Origin: Chara braunii
Taxonomy: Eukaryota > Streptophyta > Charophyceae > Charales > Characeae
Length of the DNA stretch: 48,055 nucleotides
Reading direction: 5' to 3'
NCBI GenBank assembly: GCA_003427395.1
Contig: BFEA01000224.1
Location: 565,426 to 613,480, forward strand
Every line of letters begins with the position of its first letter. The stretch's first letter is position 1. The notes beneath the pieces are model-generated. The model was given only the letters and a program-made list of their open reading frames with translations, searched no databases and was not told the origin of the DNA. This document shows, in pieces, positions 22,271 through 32,805 of this stretch. The position numbers and the translations under genes are program-made.

Positions 22271-23170
22271 CTAGTGAAGATGTAGATGTCCAGCATCGTA
22301 GTAAGGGCAGTCGCACACATATCTCGTCTTCCCGTTGCGCAGAGTCACTTCGTGAGGTCCGGAGGCTGAATAATCCAGATGACGGTAAACAAATCGCAAT
22401 TCGTTGTCCCTATGTTTGACTGTGAAATTTATTTCGTCACAGCTATCAGAGAGGTAGTGAAGTTGTTGGCGCACCAAACAGTCGACCCGCGAATGCAGCT
22501 CATCTTTGAGTGCTTGATCTATGGCGAGCCTGTTTTTGAACCGTGCAAGGGAACCAGTAGGGCCGGATGTGTGAAACGCTTGAAAAGAAGTGAGCTTGAC
22601 ACCGTGAAATTCCTCCCTTGCGAGAAAAATAACTCTCATTCGTCGACTGTCCACCTTGACGGCAATGAAGAGCGTCACGACGGTGGTGCCTCGATTACAC
22701 ACCCTCGCTCGACCGAAATAGTCTATTATCACCGGCGCCGACTTCGTCGGTTGGCCGAGACAAAACCAGGCACACAGTTTTTGATGCAACTTGTCCAACG
22801 ACGCCCACTTAAGTTTCTCACATAAAATGTGCCATGCTTCAACCATCTTAGAAGTTTGGACGGGTCCCTCTTCAAGGGGTTCCCTATTTAGAAGTGACTC
22901 CAACCTGATAGGGTATGCCTGTACATCCTTCATCGGAGTGTACAGGTACCAAAAGTTTGACCCTACATCACGGCAAATCCGAAGTTGTCCTTCTTCCGCA
23001 CTTTACCACGAAGGGATTTCCCCGTCCGGGGCAACATCATCTTCGAGGTGCAGGTAGTCACGATCCAGACCAGATCGTCCAATGTCTTCCCAAATGTTCT
23101 TCGACAAAATGATTAGATCGACATCTGGCGCTGAGGACTTCCTACTCTGCGACGAAGTCTCGATATCCAT
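22271..23170 (-). pseudogene. element gene family U, copy 3 (reference copy)
   Basis: ATG 23170 to the stop at 22271, 299 codons with one in-frame TAA about 60 codons in. N-terminal blocks: MDIETSSQSRKSSAPDVDLI, NIWEDI, LDRDYLHLEDD and GSNFWYLYTP. C-terminal blocks: HQKLCAWFCLGQPTKSAPVI, IDYFGRARVCNRGTTVVTLF, FLAREEFHG, SRVDCLVRQQLHYL and a closing VCDCPYYDAGHLHLH with a C-x-C and His-rich end. The upstream CTGATGCAG tract suggests an exon start. The family is not recognised. This copy gives the ancestral order against which the inverted neighbour is read. Confidence 0.6.
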
Positions 23171-23376
23171 TCTGCATCAGCGGAGAAACGCAAGGAAGCG
23201 CGTCAGTTGCGATTCTCACAAGTGCATAAGCAAAAATTCTAGGAATGTTATATGCACGAAAGGGTTCGATAATTGGTAATTGGTTCGCACATCGCAAGAG
23301 AGCGCAATTTTTCTAACCACCGTCTAATGCCGACTTATTTTCTACACGTCATTCATGTGGGTCGATAAGTGAGAGT

Positions 23377-24215
23377 AGATTCGCACTTCGCAAATCAGCG
23401 CAAGTCCTGCAAACGCCGCCGCCGATTGGCAAATGAATGGACGTTGAGGATATGGTAGATGACTGGGAGTCGCTGCGCTTCGAACAAGAGTGGGGTTGTA
23501 TGGACGAGCAGCATGCTAAACTTTGCGCATGGTACTGCATCGGGAAGCCGCAGTTGCGTTTTCTTGTGATCATAGACTACCATGGCCGAGTTCGTCTGTT
23601 CAACTGTGGCACCCCTGTGCTGACTCTTTTCACGGCGGCCAAACTTTGTGGTAAGCAAATGGGAGTTTTCTTCCTTGTGAGGGAAGACTTTCACGAGCCC
23701 GCGTCCGTTGATGCTCTCGAGGGCTTCCGTGAACGATTCGAAATAGATCCTTCGCTCGCAAAAGAGTTGAATCAAAGGGTTGACTGTTTGGTGCATGCCC
23801 AACTTCACTTCCTTTTCGGATTGTGTGACGGCATATAATTCACGTTGGAACACAAGGACAACTGCAATGACTATACTCTACGAAAAGTTTCGCATCACCG
23901 TTCGGGTGTCCAAACATTGGAATTCGTAGGGGGTAGGCAGATACAGTTCTACGACTGTCCTTAGTGTGAGGATGGACACCAGTCGCCATGACCTGCTATG
24001 TGAGACAACTCCGAGTTAGTTCGCACTTTGCTGCTGTACTCATAGGACGACCTCGTCGTTCATCGATGCCATCATTGCAGGACTTGCGCTGATTAACAGA
24101 GTAGTATGACCGTTCCACCCAATAAGAGAGTAGTATGACTGTTCCACATGAACGACGTGTTGGAGATGTTGAGCGGCGGTTGCGAGACTTGTGCTAAGTT
24201 GCGAAGTGCGAATCT
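23377..24215. repeat. 17-bp inverted repeat flanking an inverted gene segment
   Basis: AGATTCGCACTTCGCAA at 23377-23393 recurs as its exact reverse complement at 24199-24215. The left copy includes one arm of an 18-bp palindrome (23369-23386). The pair bounds the inverted C-terminal half of a family-U gene. Confidence 0.8.
23437..23991 (+). pseudogene. family U copy 4, C-terminal half (inverted)
   Basis: The plus-strand frame from ATG 23437 matches the C-terminal half of the minus-strand copy next door: HAKLCAWYCIGKPQLRFLVI, IDYHGRVRLFNCGTPVLTLF, FLVREDFHE, QRVDCLVHAQLHFL, then TAA at 23836-23838 and, after it in the same frame, FTLEHKDNCNDYTLRKVSHH and FYDCP. The N-terminal half of this copy is not upstream on this strand but on the minus strand at 24498-24216. 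The segment is therefore inverted relative to its own N-terminus. Confidence 0.65.
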
Positions 24216-24498
24216 GACTGGATGAAACTTCCAAAAGTAAGACTTCTTCTAAACTCCAGTAGAGGTACCACATATTTGATCCTCTATCACGAACTATTAT
24301 AGTTTGTTTATCAACAACACGTGTTTTGGGTGCAATGTAACCGTCGAGGCCGACCCCAGCTTCGATATGCAGATAATCGTTGTCAAGACTGAGCGTTTGT
24401 TGTGCCCAAATGCATTTGTTCATGATGATAAGATCCGTGTCCACATTCTCGATCGAAAAGGAATACTCGCTCGCATACGACGAGGTTTCGTAGGACAT
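24040..24498 (-). pseudogene. family U copy 4, N-terminal half
   Basis: From ATG 24498, MSYETSSYASEYSFSIENVD and TDLIIMNKCIWAQQ, LDNDYLHIEAGVGLDGYIAP and GSNMWYLYWSLEE match, in order, the N-terminal blocks of the copy at 23170. Homology ends near SSSQIRTSQ (24215-24199), where a 17-bp sequence is shared in inverted orientation with 23377-23393. Beyond that point the frame runs to 24040 in unrelated sequence. Undoing the inversion would bring the two halves together with a linker close to that of the intact paralogue (about 35 residues). Confidence 0.6.
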
Positions 24499-24540
24499 TG
24501 TCTTATATACAACGTCGAACGATGGTGTGTCGTCGCCTTG

Positions 24541-24887
24541 CATCTTGCAGGACAAGAAACCGGAATTAGTTCGCAGTTCACGTCACGTCATTATCTTAGC
24601 GGAATTCGTAGCTACCAAATCCGAATCAGCGGTAATTTATTTATCAAATCGGGTACGTCGGACGGACCGGAAAGACAACCGTCCCCCAAGGGCACAAGCG
24701 CTTTCTCGCATTGTCATGCATCCTGCAGGACAAGAAACCGGAATTAGTTCGCAGTTCACATCTCGTCATTATCTTAGCGGAGTTCGTAGCTACCAAATCC
24801 GAATCAGTTCGCATTTATCTAAACGGGCACGTCGGACGGACCGGAAAGACAGTCGTCCCCCAAGGCCACAAGCGCTTTCTCGCAAAC
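24541..24887. repeat. 178-bp tandem duplication at the transposase 3' end
   Basis: GCAGGACAAGAAACCGGAAT at 24547 recurs at 24725 (offset 178), and similarity continues through ACGTCGGACGGACCGGAAAG in both units. The inner unit holds the last codons of the transposase-like frame (CLSGPSDVPV); the outer unit repeats them with a longer ending. Confidence 0.9.
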
Positions 24888-27800
24888 GGATGTCGGTATT
24901 GCAAGGCCTGTCACGAATTTGCTCTCATCTGTCCCTTTGCGAAAAGGTCTTCTCCAAGAATAAGCCACGGTCTCGGCGCGTTGCCATTGTTCCTCGTCCG
25001 AAGTGGAAAGTTTCCACCTCTTCGTCCAAGCGCCGAAGTACCTTTCGCGAAGATCGGACGAGTGACCTGTAGGCACCCACCACTGTATACGTAAACAACC
25101 GAAATGCGGTGAGGAACGATCGTCCACAACCTCAGACTGTGCTGTGCCAACCCAGAACAGGACACCTTGAGACAGTTCCTCATCACGCGGCCTAACAATC
25201 ATAAAATCTTCTTGGTTTATATGGCGCCGAGGGTCGAAGTCCACTTTTGGACGGCCCACCCTCGGTCCTACATATATAAGCGAAGCATCTGGCGAAGGAG
25301 TGTCGGCTTCTTGAACTTTTTCCACAGTCTCGACTGATTGTGGCCAAAAGGTGTGAGGGTAGATCTCCGGCTCGTCCACCCCGAGGACATCCTCTTCCTC
25401 ACCCTCTTTCGTCTCCTTCTTCTTTTGTTTTTGGATCATGTGGTCCGCCTCGACGAAGATGGCTTTCCAGTAAGACAAAGCATCCTCCCTCTTGTCGACC
25501 TCCTCCTTCCTATATGTCTGCCACATGTGTCTATGCTGTTCGAGGACGTCCACAAATTTTTGGACACTGTCACGAGCCATCCGAAAATTGTCTTTAACGA
25601 CACGGGGAATAACACATGGCTGTGGAGGGGAGGCAGGGCCTGCATACTGGCCATCGACAACCGGGAACCAGTGAACTGGTCTGCCTTCCGGCATCCATTC
25701 CGCATCGGTACAGTACTTCTTGTACACCATGACGGGACTGTCGTTACGCATGAAGAATTTGAAGAGGTGCGGTTTCGATACCGACGATGGTTCTATCGAC
25801 GTATCGATCCACTACCCGGCGTCAATCGGCAATGTAATCGAGCTCAATGCACTTCGGCGGTATCTTGTGCGACGACTCGATAAGCGCGAACAGCTGCTTC
25901 ATGGTGTAAGCATCGTTGTCCTTCAGTTTTTTTGAGAAAACACTAAAAGTCGCGTCTATGTCGGTATGCGTGTGGCCAACGAGCATGAACCCCACTTCGA
26001 CATCTTCGAAAATCCCGAATTTTACCAGAAGAGAGGCCAAACACAGAAGGTATTGGTTTTTGTTTTCCCTCCAGCAATTGTCCGCCTGGATGCGGAGGTG
26101 TCGTGGCAATTTCTGTCCCGACGCCTGCAACTCACATAGAGTCCGCATAACGCACGTCATGGTGCCATCGAAACCGTGCGCATAGAAAGGCAAATACGTG
26201 TACACATAAATGGACGGTTTTCTGCCACGAGCTACGACCGCGGTCAGGTTCGTTTTCATCATCATGTCGTGTCGATGATCCTTGGAGTAATTATACATGC
26301 CGATGTGAGGAATGGTTGTCTTTTTCTGATCCATTTCATCCACTATAAGGCAGAGGTATTCTGCGGGGTTCAAAATGGAACGAAGTTTTCAGTCAACGTA
26401 ATCCGCACGGTGAGCGACCTAATCTAGTTGTTGTTTGCGGTGCTTTTCATCGAAATCCCTACAGTCACGAAGGAGGGAGGCGTTGTCTCTGGCCTGTCTA
26501 AGGAGGGAGGCGTTGTCTCTGGCCTGTCTAAGGCGGACGCACTTGCCACACTTTGTGAACGAGTTGGACTTGGCAAGGTCGGCATGCCACAAGTACTTCC
26601 TCCATATGGAGTAGAAGACTTGCTCCGAAATGACGGTCTGACCCGCCGCTTCCAAGTCCACCTTGATAGACTCGTATACAAGGAGCTTCGTGAAATAAGC
26701 AGGGAGCCTAACTTTGGGTCGTTGTGAGGTCCCCCTCACAACCATTTCGTTAGGCATAGCATATCCATGTTCTTCCACGAACCTTGTCACACGAGCCAGC
26801 ATGCTCACATACTCCGGTCTCGGGTTCAACAGCGTAATCCGCACGGTGAGCGACCTGATCTAGTTGTTGTTTGCGGTGCTTTTCATCGAAATCCCTACGG
26901 TCACGAAGGAGGAAGGCGTTGTCTCTAGCCTGTCTAAGGCGGACGCACTCGCCACACTTTGTGAACGAGTTGGACTTGGCAAGGTCGGCATGCCACAAGT
27001 ACTTCCTCCATATGGAGTAGAAGACTTGCTCTGAAACGACGGTCTGACCCGTCGCTTCCAAGTCCGCCTTGATAGACTCGTATACAAGAAGCTTCGTGAA
27101 ATAAGTAGGGAGCCTAAATTTGGGCCGTTGTGAGGTCCCCCTCACAACCATTTCGTTAGGCATAGCATCTCCATGTTCTTCCATGAACCTTGTCACACGA
27201 GCTAGCATGCTCACATACTCCGGTCTCGGGTTCAACAATCCCCATCGACCATGACGGCCACGGACGACCCCGTCCGACTTGCACTTGCTATAACGACGAA
27301 ATGTGTTTCGACATATCCCTATTATTTTGCACCATCCGGTGATGCACACACGGCGTTTGCACTGCACTGGTTTGACTCTTTCCAGACCGTCGTCGAGGAT
27401 AGTGAAATTGTGGAGGGTTTTCATCCACCACTCGATCCTCCTTTCGAGGGACATTTCGTAATAGGCTTCGCGCACCGGTTTGATATCGTCAATGGTCAAG
27501 ACTCGAAGACACTTGTTCTTACAACATTTGTACGTCGGGACGAGCGCAATGTTAGTTTCATTCAATCGACTTTTGGCCCTCTTCGAATGCTCTGACCTTC
27601 TAACCGGCCTATTTTTCCGATTATATCTTCTCCTTTCTCCAGGTAGGGGATGGGACAAAACTTGAAGGACTGCTTCGGGAGTTCCAGGTTGGCTTGTGGT
27701 CGGGGACCCATGCGCTGCACCTAGGAATTTCGATCTGTCCGTGGGAGCGGTTCTCGGCAAATCAGATTGGGAGGATTCCGATGAACTGTAGAAATCTGTG

Positions 27801-28303
27801 TCTACAAAACCAGTCTGCCAATTTTCCATTGCACCCGTCGCTGTTATCGACGGAGAGCCAACTATTCCGGCTTCACATGCAATTCTCTTACCTATCTTCG
27901 CACTTCCACACGCACGTACCGTTGCTTGGTCCATATCATACCCGTTTCTACCAAATACACCGGACTGTTCCCGATCAGATCCGTTTCTATTGGGTGTACC
28001 GCAGAAGTCTGTGTCCACCAACGACCGACTGTAGTCAAATGCTAGGGGTTGGGTAACTTCAATGCTTTCTGACAGCCTACCCGCTGTCTGCACGAGATCT
28101 GATCCAGTCGTTTCAGACACACCACAGAAATCTATGTCCATGAATATCCACCCATCGAGAAACGTCTCGACATCCCGAACACCCTCACTACCGGGGATTA
28201 GCGCTGTAGATACGCGTTGACCGTCGAGAACGTCGGTAAAGCGAACAAAACGACGCTGGGCGGACGTCGTAGACGAGCCTGAATGATTCGTCGGGGTCAA
28301 CAT
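24819..28303 (-). pseudogene. probable DDE-type transposase, DUF7869-like
   Basis: Reads from ATG 28303 leftward. The N-terminal 220 residues are acidic and repetitive, followed by a basic stretch (GERRRYNRKNRPVRRSEHSK, a likely nuclear signal). Next come zinc-type cysteine clusters (YKCCKNKCLRVL, CKRRVCITGWCKIIGI, KCGECVRL). The core has three acidic blocks spaced as in RNase-H-fold transposases: LIVDEMDQKKTTIPH, LRIQADNCWRENKNQYLL and GHTHTDIDATFSVFSKKL. A C-terminal domain (25751-24819) contains YKKYCTDAEWMPEG. Lesions: a 436-bp offset tandem duplication at 26397-27237, a TAG and a TGA near 26380-26425, and a frameshift near 25815. The DUF7869 name is from memory; transposase function is inferred from the motifs and context. 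Confidence 0.65.
26397..27237. repeat. tandem duplication inside the transposase gene
   Basis: The segment starting CGTAATCCGCACGGTGAGCG at 26397 is repeated from 26833. The left copy is 436 bp because it also carries a 30-bp internal duplication (GGAGGCGTTGTCTCTGGCCT at 26474 and 26504); the right copy is about 405 bp. The copies differ at only a few per cent of sites, so the event is young compared with the rest of the decay. Confidence 0.95.
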
Positions 28304-28990
28304 TGAGAAATCCCTTTTCAAACCGCAATGCCGATCAGAGGGAGCTTCCGGGCTGTTGTCACAAGAACTACGTTCTCGAACATCGTCTTCTCCGTGTTGT
28401 CATGACGGTGGCGGTGGCGACACACAGTGGACGGATTGTACAGCCATTTAAAGAGACGATTCATACGGAAACTGTACAACAAGAAAATCACGTCAACGTA
28501 TGACGAGGTCAGAGAAATAAACAAGAGGGAGCAAACTCACAATCCAAATATTTATCACAAAACAGTGGAACAACAACATTTGAATCCATATCGTTTTGTC
28601 GGACCCTGATGTGAGGCTCAAGTGGTATCTCAAGTCCGACTCCTCACCCACTCGTTCAGTGTGCAAGTGGTTTGGATATGTCCAAGTAAACTCACACTTT
28701 TTCAAGCGAGAGTACAAATGCAAGGTGATTCGGACTTTTTCAATGTACAGTAAGAAATTAAGTTCATGGTCGGAACAAGACCGAACACAAATGCGAGTCG
28801 ATTCGGTATTATCCACTAAACAGTGAGAATTTTCAAGTGCCAAAAAATTCACACTTCAGAGGAACATTTCGATTACGCCGTGCAATAAGAAATTGCCTTC
28901 GTGGTTGGTTCAGTGCCGAGTTAACTTGCAAATACAAAACGACTTCATTCTTTTGGGCCGAGAAGAGACGCGAATTATCAACTAAAGAGG
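28304..28990. other. intergenic region between divergent element genes, part 1
   Basis: Lies between the transposase start (minus) and the ParB/methylase gene (plus). Degenerate half-palindromes occur near 28680, 28795 and 28915. No open frame with a recognised motif. Promoters for both genes are expected somewhere in 28.3-30.6 kb, but no confident TATA element was picked. Confidence 0.4.
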
Positions 28991-29390
28991 AACAAATTTA
29001 GGGGAATGGATGGTTGAAGAGCGAATAAATTCGCACTTGCAAACGAGCATTTTCATTATGAAACTAGGGCTTGTGGACTAAAGAGTCAAAAAATTTGGGG
29101 GGATGGTTGGTTGAAGAGCGAATAAATTCGCACTTGCAGATGAACATTTCCACTATGAAACTGGGACTTTTGGACTGTGGAGTAAGAAATTTAGGGGGAT
29201 GGTTGATTGAAGAGCGAATAAATTCGCACTTGCAAACGGGCATTTTCATTACGAAACTGCGGGTACAAGTGCGAGTTAATTCTGACCTATGGACTAAACA
29301 GTGACAAATTAAGGGGTTGGTTGGTTCAAGAGCGAATGAATTCGCACTTGTAAACGAGCATTTCTATTACGAAACTGTGGGTACAAGTAC
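28991..29390. repeat. tandem repeat, 96-118 bp units each holding a palindrome
   Basis: Four units share GAGCGAATAAATTCGCACTT, then CATTTTCATTA(T/C)GAAACT and GGGGGATGGTTGGTTGAAGA. Palindromes start at 29019, 29116, 29212 and 29330. The array sits midway between the two divergent element genes. Confidence 0.9.
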
Positions 29391-29479
29391 AAGCTGTTTC
29401 CGGCTTGTTCTGCGTGTAGTACGAGCCACAGATCGTCGCAAGAGAGAAATAGGGAAAGATGGCATGCTATTTTTTAAGA

Positions 29480-30615
29480 TGGAGAAAGATTGCGAAGCGA
29501 TGGGCAGACGACGCATCGATGAAAATACATGGAGAGAGATGGCGCACCGAATGAGAGAGATGGCGCACCAAGAGAGATGAATGGAGTCACAGTCTTTCCC
29601 CGAATACAACGTCCGGTCATTACAACTGAATTTGGGTCATCTTTCAGTCTAAAGACAACTGTAATGAAAGTGCGTTGTATATTCTGGGGAAGAAGGTGGA
29701 TGGCGCAGGAAGGGAAAGAGATCGCGAACTGATTGGGAGGTGTGCCGCAGCGAGAGAGAGAGAATGCGCACTGATGGAGAAACATGGCGCAGCAATGGAG
29801 ATAGCAGGCGCAGCAATGGTTAGCGATAGCACAACAATGGAGAAAAATGGTGCACCGAAGCAGATAGATGACGATGGAGATAGATTAGGAAAGATAGCTC
29901 AGCGATGGAGATAAATGACGAAGAAGATAGATTAGGGAAGATAATGCACCGAAGGAGATGGATAACGAAAGAGATAGATGAGGAAAGATACCTCAGCGAT
30001 GGGGATAGATGACGAAAGGTCAGTGGAGATCACGTATCGGTGGAGAGAGATGGAGAGAGGACGAGCAACAATGGTTAGCGATGCCGCAGCGATGGAGAGA
30101 GAAGGCACAGCGATGACGAAGATTTGTTATTGCACAACATCAGTTCCATCGAGTTAAACCTTCGTTAAGCACACCTGTCACCTGTTTCGTGCGATTCCAC
30201 AGTGATGGGCGGCAGCACTGACGACGCCCTGAAACAACAATACAATGCCGATGGCGGGATTGCGCACGAGTAATGGAGAGCCTCTGGGGCAAGGATGGAG
30301 GTTGCCCGGTTGTCGAGAGAGATCGCACAGTGATGGAGTGAGATGGAGAGTGATCACTCAGCGATGGATGGAGGTCGTGCGGCGATGGAGAGAGAAATCA
30401 CGCAGCGCTGCGGTAGGATAACACTGGTCAGGGCTTCGATAGCGATGGCCAGCGCTGCGGTGGAGAGCGATGGCGCAGCGATGGAACGCGTTACAAATCA
30501 GCGATAGCGATAGCGATGGCAGCGATGGAACAGCGATAGCGATTGCGCAGCGATGGCGCACCGGTGGAGAGCGATGGCGCAACGATGGCGCAACGGTGGA
30601 GAGCAATGGTGTCCA
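29480..30615. repeat. degenerate GATGGAGA/GCGATGGCGCA minisatellite
   Basis: About 1.1 kb of irregular repeats of GATGGAGAGAGATGGCGCA and AGCGATGG type, G/A-rich on the plus strand, tightening to near-regular (GCGATA/GCGATGGC) steps at 30460-30600. It runs directly into the start of the next open frame, whose first 45 residues are translated repeat. Confidence 0.85.
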
Positions 30616-32805
30616 ACTGCTCATCGACCTCAGGAAGGTCTGCGAGATCCCGGCTTGGGAAAGATATTACAACCACCGCAGTCTAAGTCGCGAAACTGTG
30701 GACAACATCAAGGGTACGATGTCGAGTCAATTCCGCGAGAAAAAGATCTGGACGAAAAACCCTCCGGTTTTGGCACCCATCTACAAGCCGGTGTCGCGTA
30801 GGCCGGAGAAAGCTGACACGGCTCACAAAGATGTCTTCAAGCCAGAGGACAAGGACAAGTACTACAGTTACCCTGTTAACGGACAACATACCGTGACTGC
30901 TGTGAAGGATTTGGAGGGTGAGCCAATATTCAATTTGTGGAAGATGCACTCATGGCCGGCGAGAGTAGTGTGGTTCTCCGACCGAGATTTCGCGGGGTAT
31001 AGGCAGGTCAGTCTCAACGAGAACACGAGACACAAGATGTCTAAGCAGCGATTGCAGAAGGCCGCGTTCTTGGACATATGGGAGGCATGGGAGAATGAAG
31101 GAAGGCCGGTGGCAATTCAAGGGAACCCTTCGAGCAAGGAGGCCGAAAAACAAAAGTTCTTTGATTTCCAAAAGCTGATTTTGGGAAAGAGTCCAAACGG
31201 AGCTCACTGGACGTTGGCACAAAAAGATTCGTCGCTCGCCGACAAGGAGTATGTCTCTGCAGTTTGCAATGCATTGAGGCAGTGGATGCCACTCGTGACG
31301 GCCGGTGACGACGTTTTCCGCAAAACCATGAAATTCTACGCAAAATGGGCGGAGGGGAAGTTGTTGGGCTGCGACGGCAAGACGCCATTGTCGAGGCCGG
31401 GCAAATACATGTCAGACAAATCTCCGGGTCTGCAAGCAATTCCGAAAACTGGCTCGAAAGGGGCGGCTGGTGAAACAAAGATAAGGTGGCTGGTACGGGT
31501 CCCGCCGCCTCCGACCAAAAAGAAAACGCAAGTGGACAACAAGTTTTTCGTAGTTGTGAAGGAGCCAGACATGTTCTGTTGGCAGTGTCTTGCTGACATG
31601 ACCGATGCCGAGAAACTGTCGATCCTTGACGACATTCTCGCGCTAAGGGGAGTGTTCGTGCAGTCCGCGGGTGGCCATCTGAAGCGTCGGCACAAACCAG
31701 GAATTAAAGACATGGTCGCGACGAGGAAAGTGGACTGTGTGATGCTCCGTATGTTCCACTACATCTTGTTCCTTGAAACAAAGGAGGACAAATGTGTTTG
31801 GTGCCACGGGAGCCTTTTTTTTCGGACCGAGGGGAAGCTTCTGAAGGAGTACGGGCTGCAGGGCCTCACGAAACAGGTGTGGGTCGAAATGCGAAAGCAT
31901 TTCCAGGGCGCGGTGGAGTACGTGAACACTTGCAAACGTACTCTTCCGCACGAGAAGGAGTCCCTCGACGACGCAAAGAAATTGTACGATGATGACAGGT
32001 TCCCTAAATCTTTCGAAAAGTCTGTCCGTTCCATCTTGCGACGGAAGGAAGAAGAAGTTCGAGACACGATCAGGGTCAGCGGGGATGTGAGGCACATCAA
32101 ATGGCCCGACCTCAACCGGGTGACCAGCCTTATTCCTTTCGCTTTCCCGCCTTCCCAAGCTCACAGTCATGTCACTGCGATCCATGAGGTTGTGCGACAT
32201 TACGTGTGCAACCTGTACGTCCTCGATTTGTGTGATCCCATACTCCTCACAAACTGGCGAGAAGACGATTTCGCCAACTTGCAAGGCCCTCTACAAACAC
32301 TTTCGCCAACGCACTGGGTATTTCTGATCTTTTTCCCCTCTTGTTGGGAGCTCAGTTTCTTGAAAGGCATGGTCAGGCTTAGCGTCCATCACGTCAGGAC
32401 AAGGAAGTGGGTATGTAATGCACAAAAGCAGGCCACTGTCCGGGAAGGCAATATGCTGGTTGAGGAGTGTGACCGCCTGTACGTGATTTTTAATGCCGAG
32501 AAGCTGGAAGACAACACATTCGCAGTCTACCCGGCCAGTAGCCCGACAAAGGCTTCCCGAGCTCATGGTCCAAGTCCGGCCAAACACACAGTGGCGGGCC
32601 CATCAGGACAGGTTGTGGCGTGTTTCGACGTGGCGGAAGAGGAAAGGTTCTCTCGTAGCATGTGGGAGGACAGCGGCGTGACAAGTTCTCAAGGACCTGC
32701 TCACGGGGAGATGGGGCGGAACCCGTCCCGTCTACTTGGTCTACTCGTTAACTTTTGCAAAGTTGGTCAAACTGTTTTCTTCTTTGGGAAGGCGCATGCG
32801 TACCG
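30470..32805 (+). CDS. ParB-like and DNA-methyltransferase-like protein, 5' part
   Basis: About 778 codons. Residues 1-45 are repeat-derived and the true start or upstream exon is uncertain; conserved-looking sequence starts at LLIDLRKVCEIPAWERYYNH. Residues 130-150 (YYSYPVNGQHTVTAVKDL) match the GxHR/T-type motif of ParB/sulfiredoxin-fold domains. Two CxxC pairs (FCWQC 369-373, CVWC 442-445) may bind zinc. Residues 580-680 (NLYVLDLCDPILLTNW...) sit where a beta-class methylase has its DPPY motif, but read CDPI. Residues 750-777 (GRNPSRLLGLLVNFCKVGQT, then VFFFGKAHA) fit methylase motifs X and I, and continue after a frameshift near 32800 as TGRNVVALEKE. It may be one gene with the downstream frames up to the protease. 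Confidence 0.6.

Noticed and set aside
30470-30604. Repeat-derived first 45 residues as a true N-terminus
   Set aside because: The sequence is a direct translation of the GCGATGG minisatellite; the conserved protein appears to begin near LLIDLRKVC.
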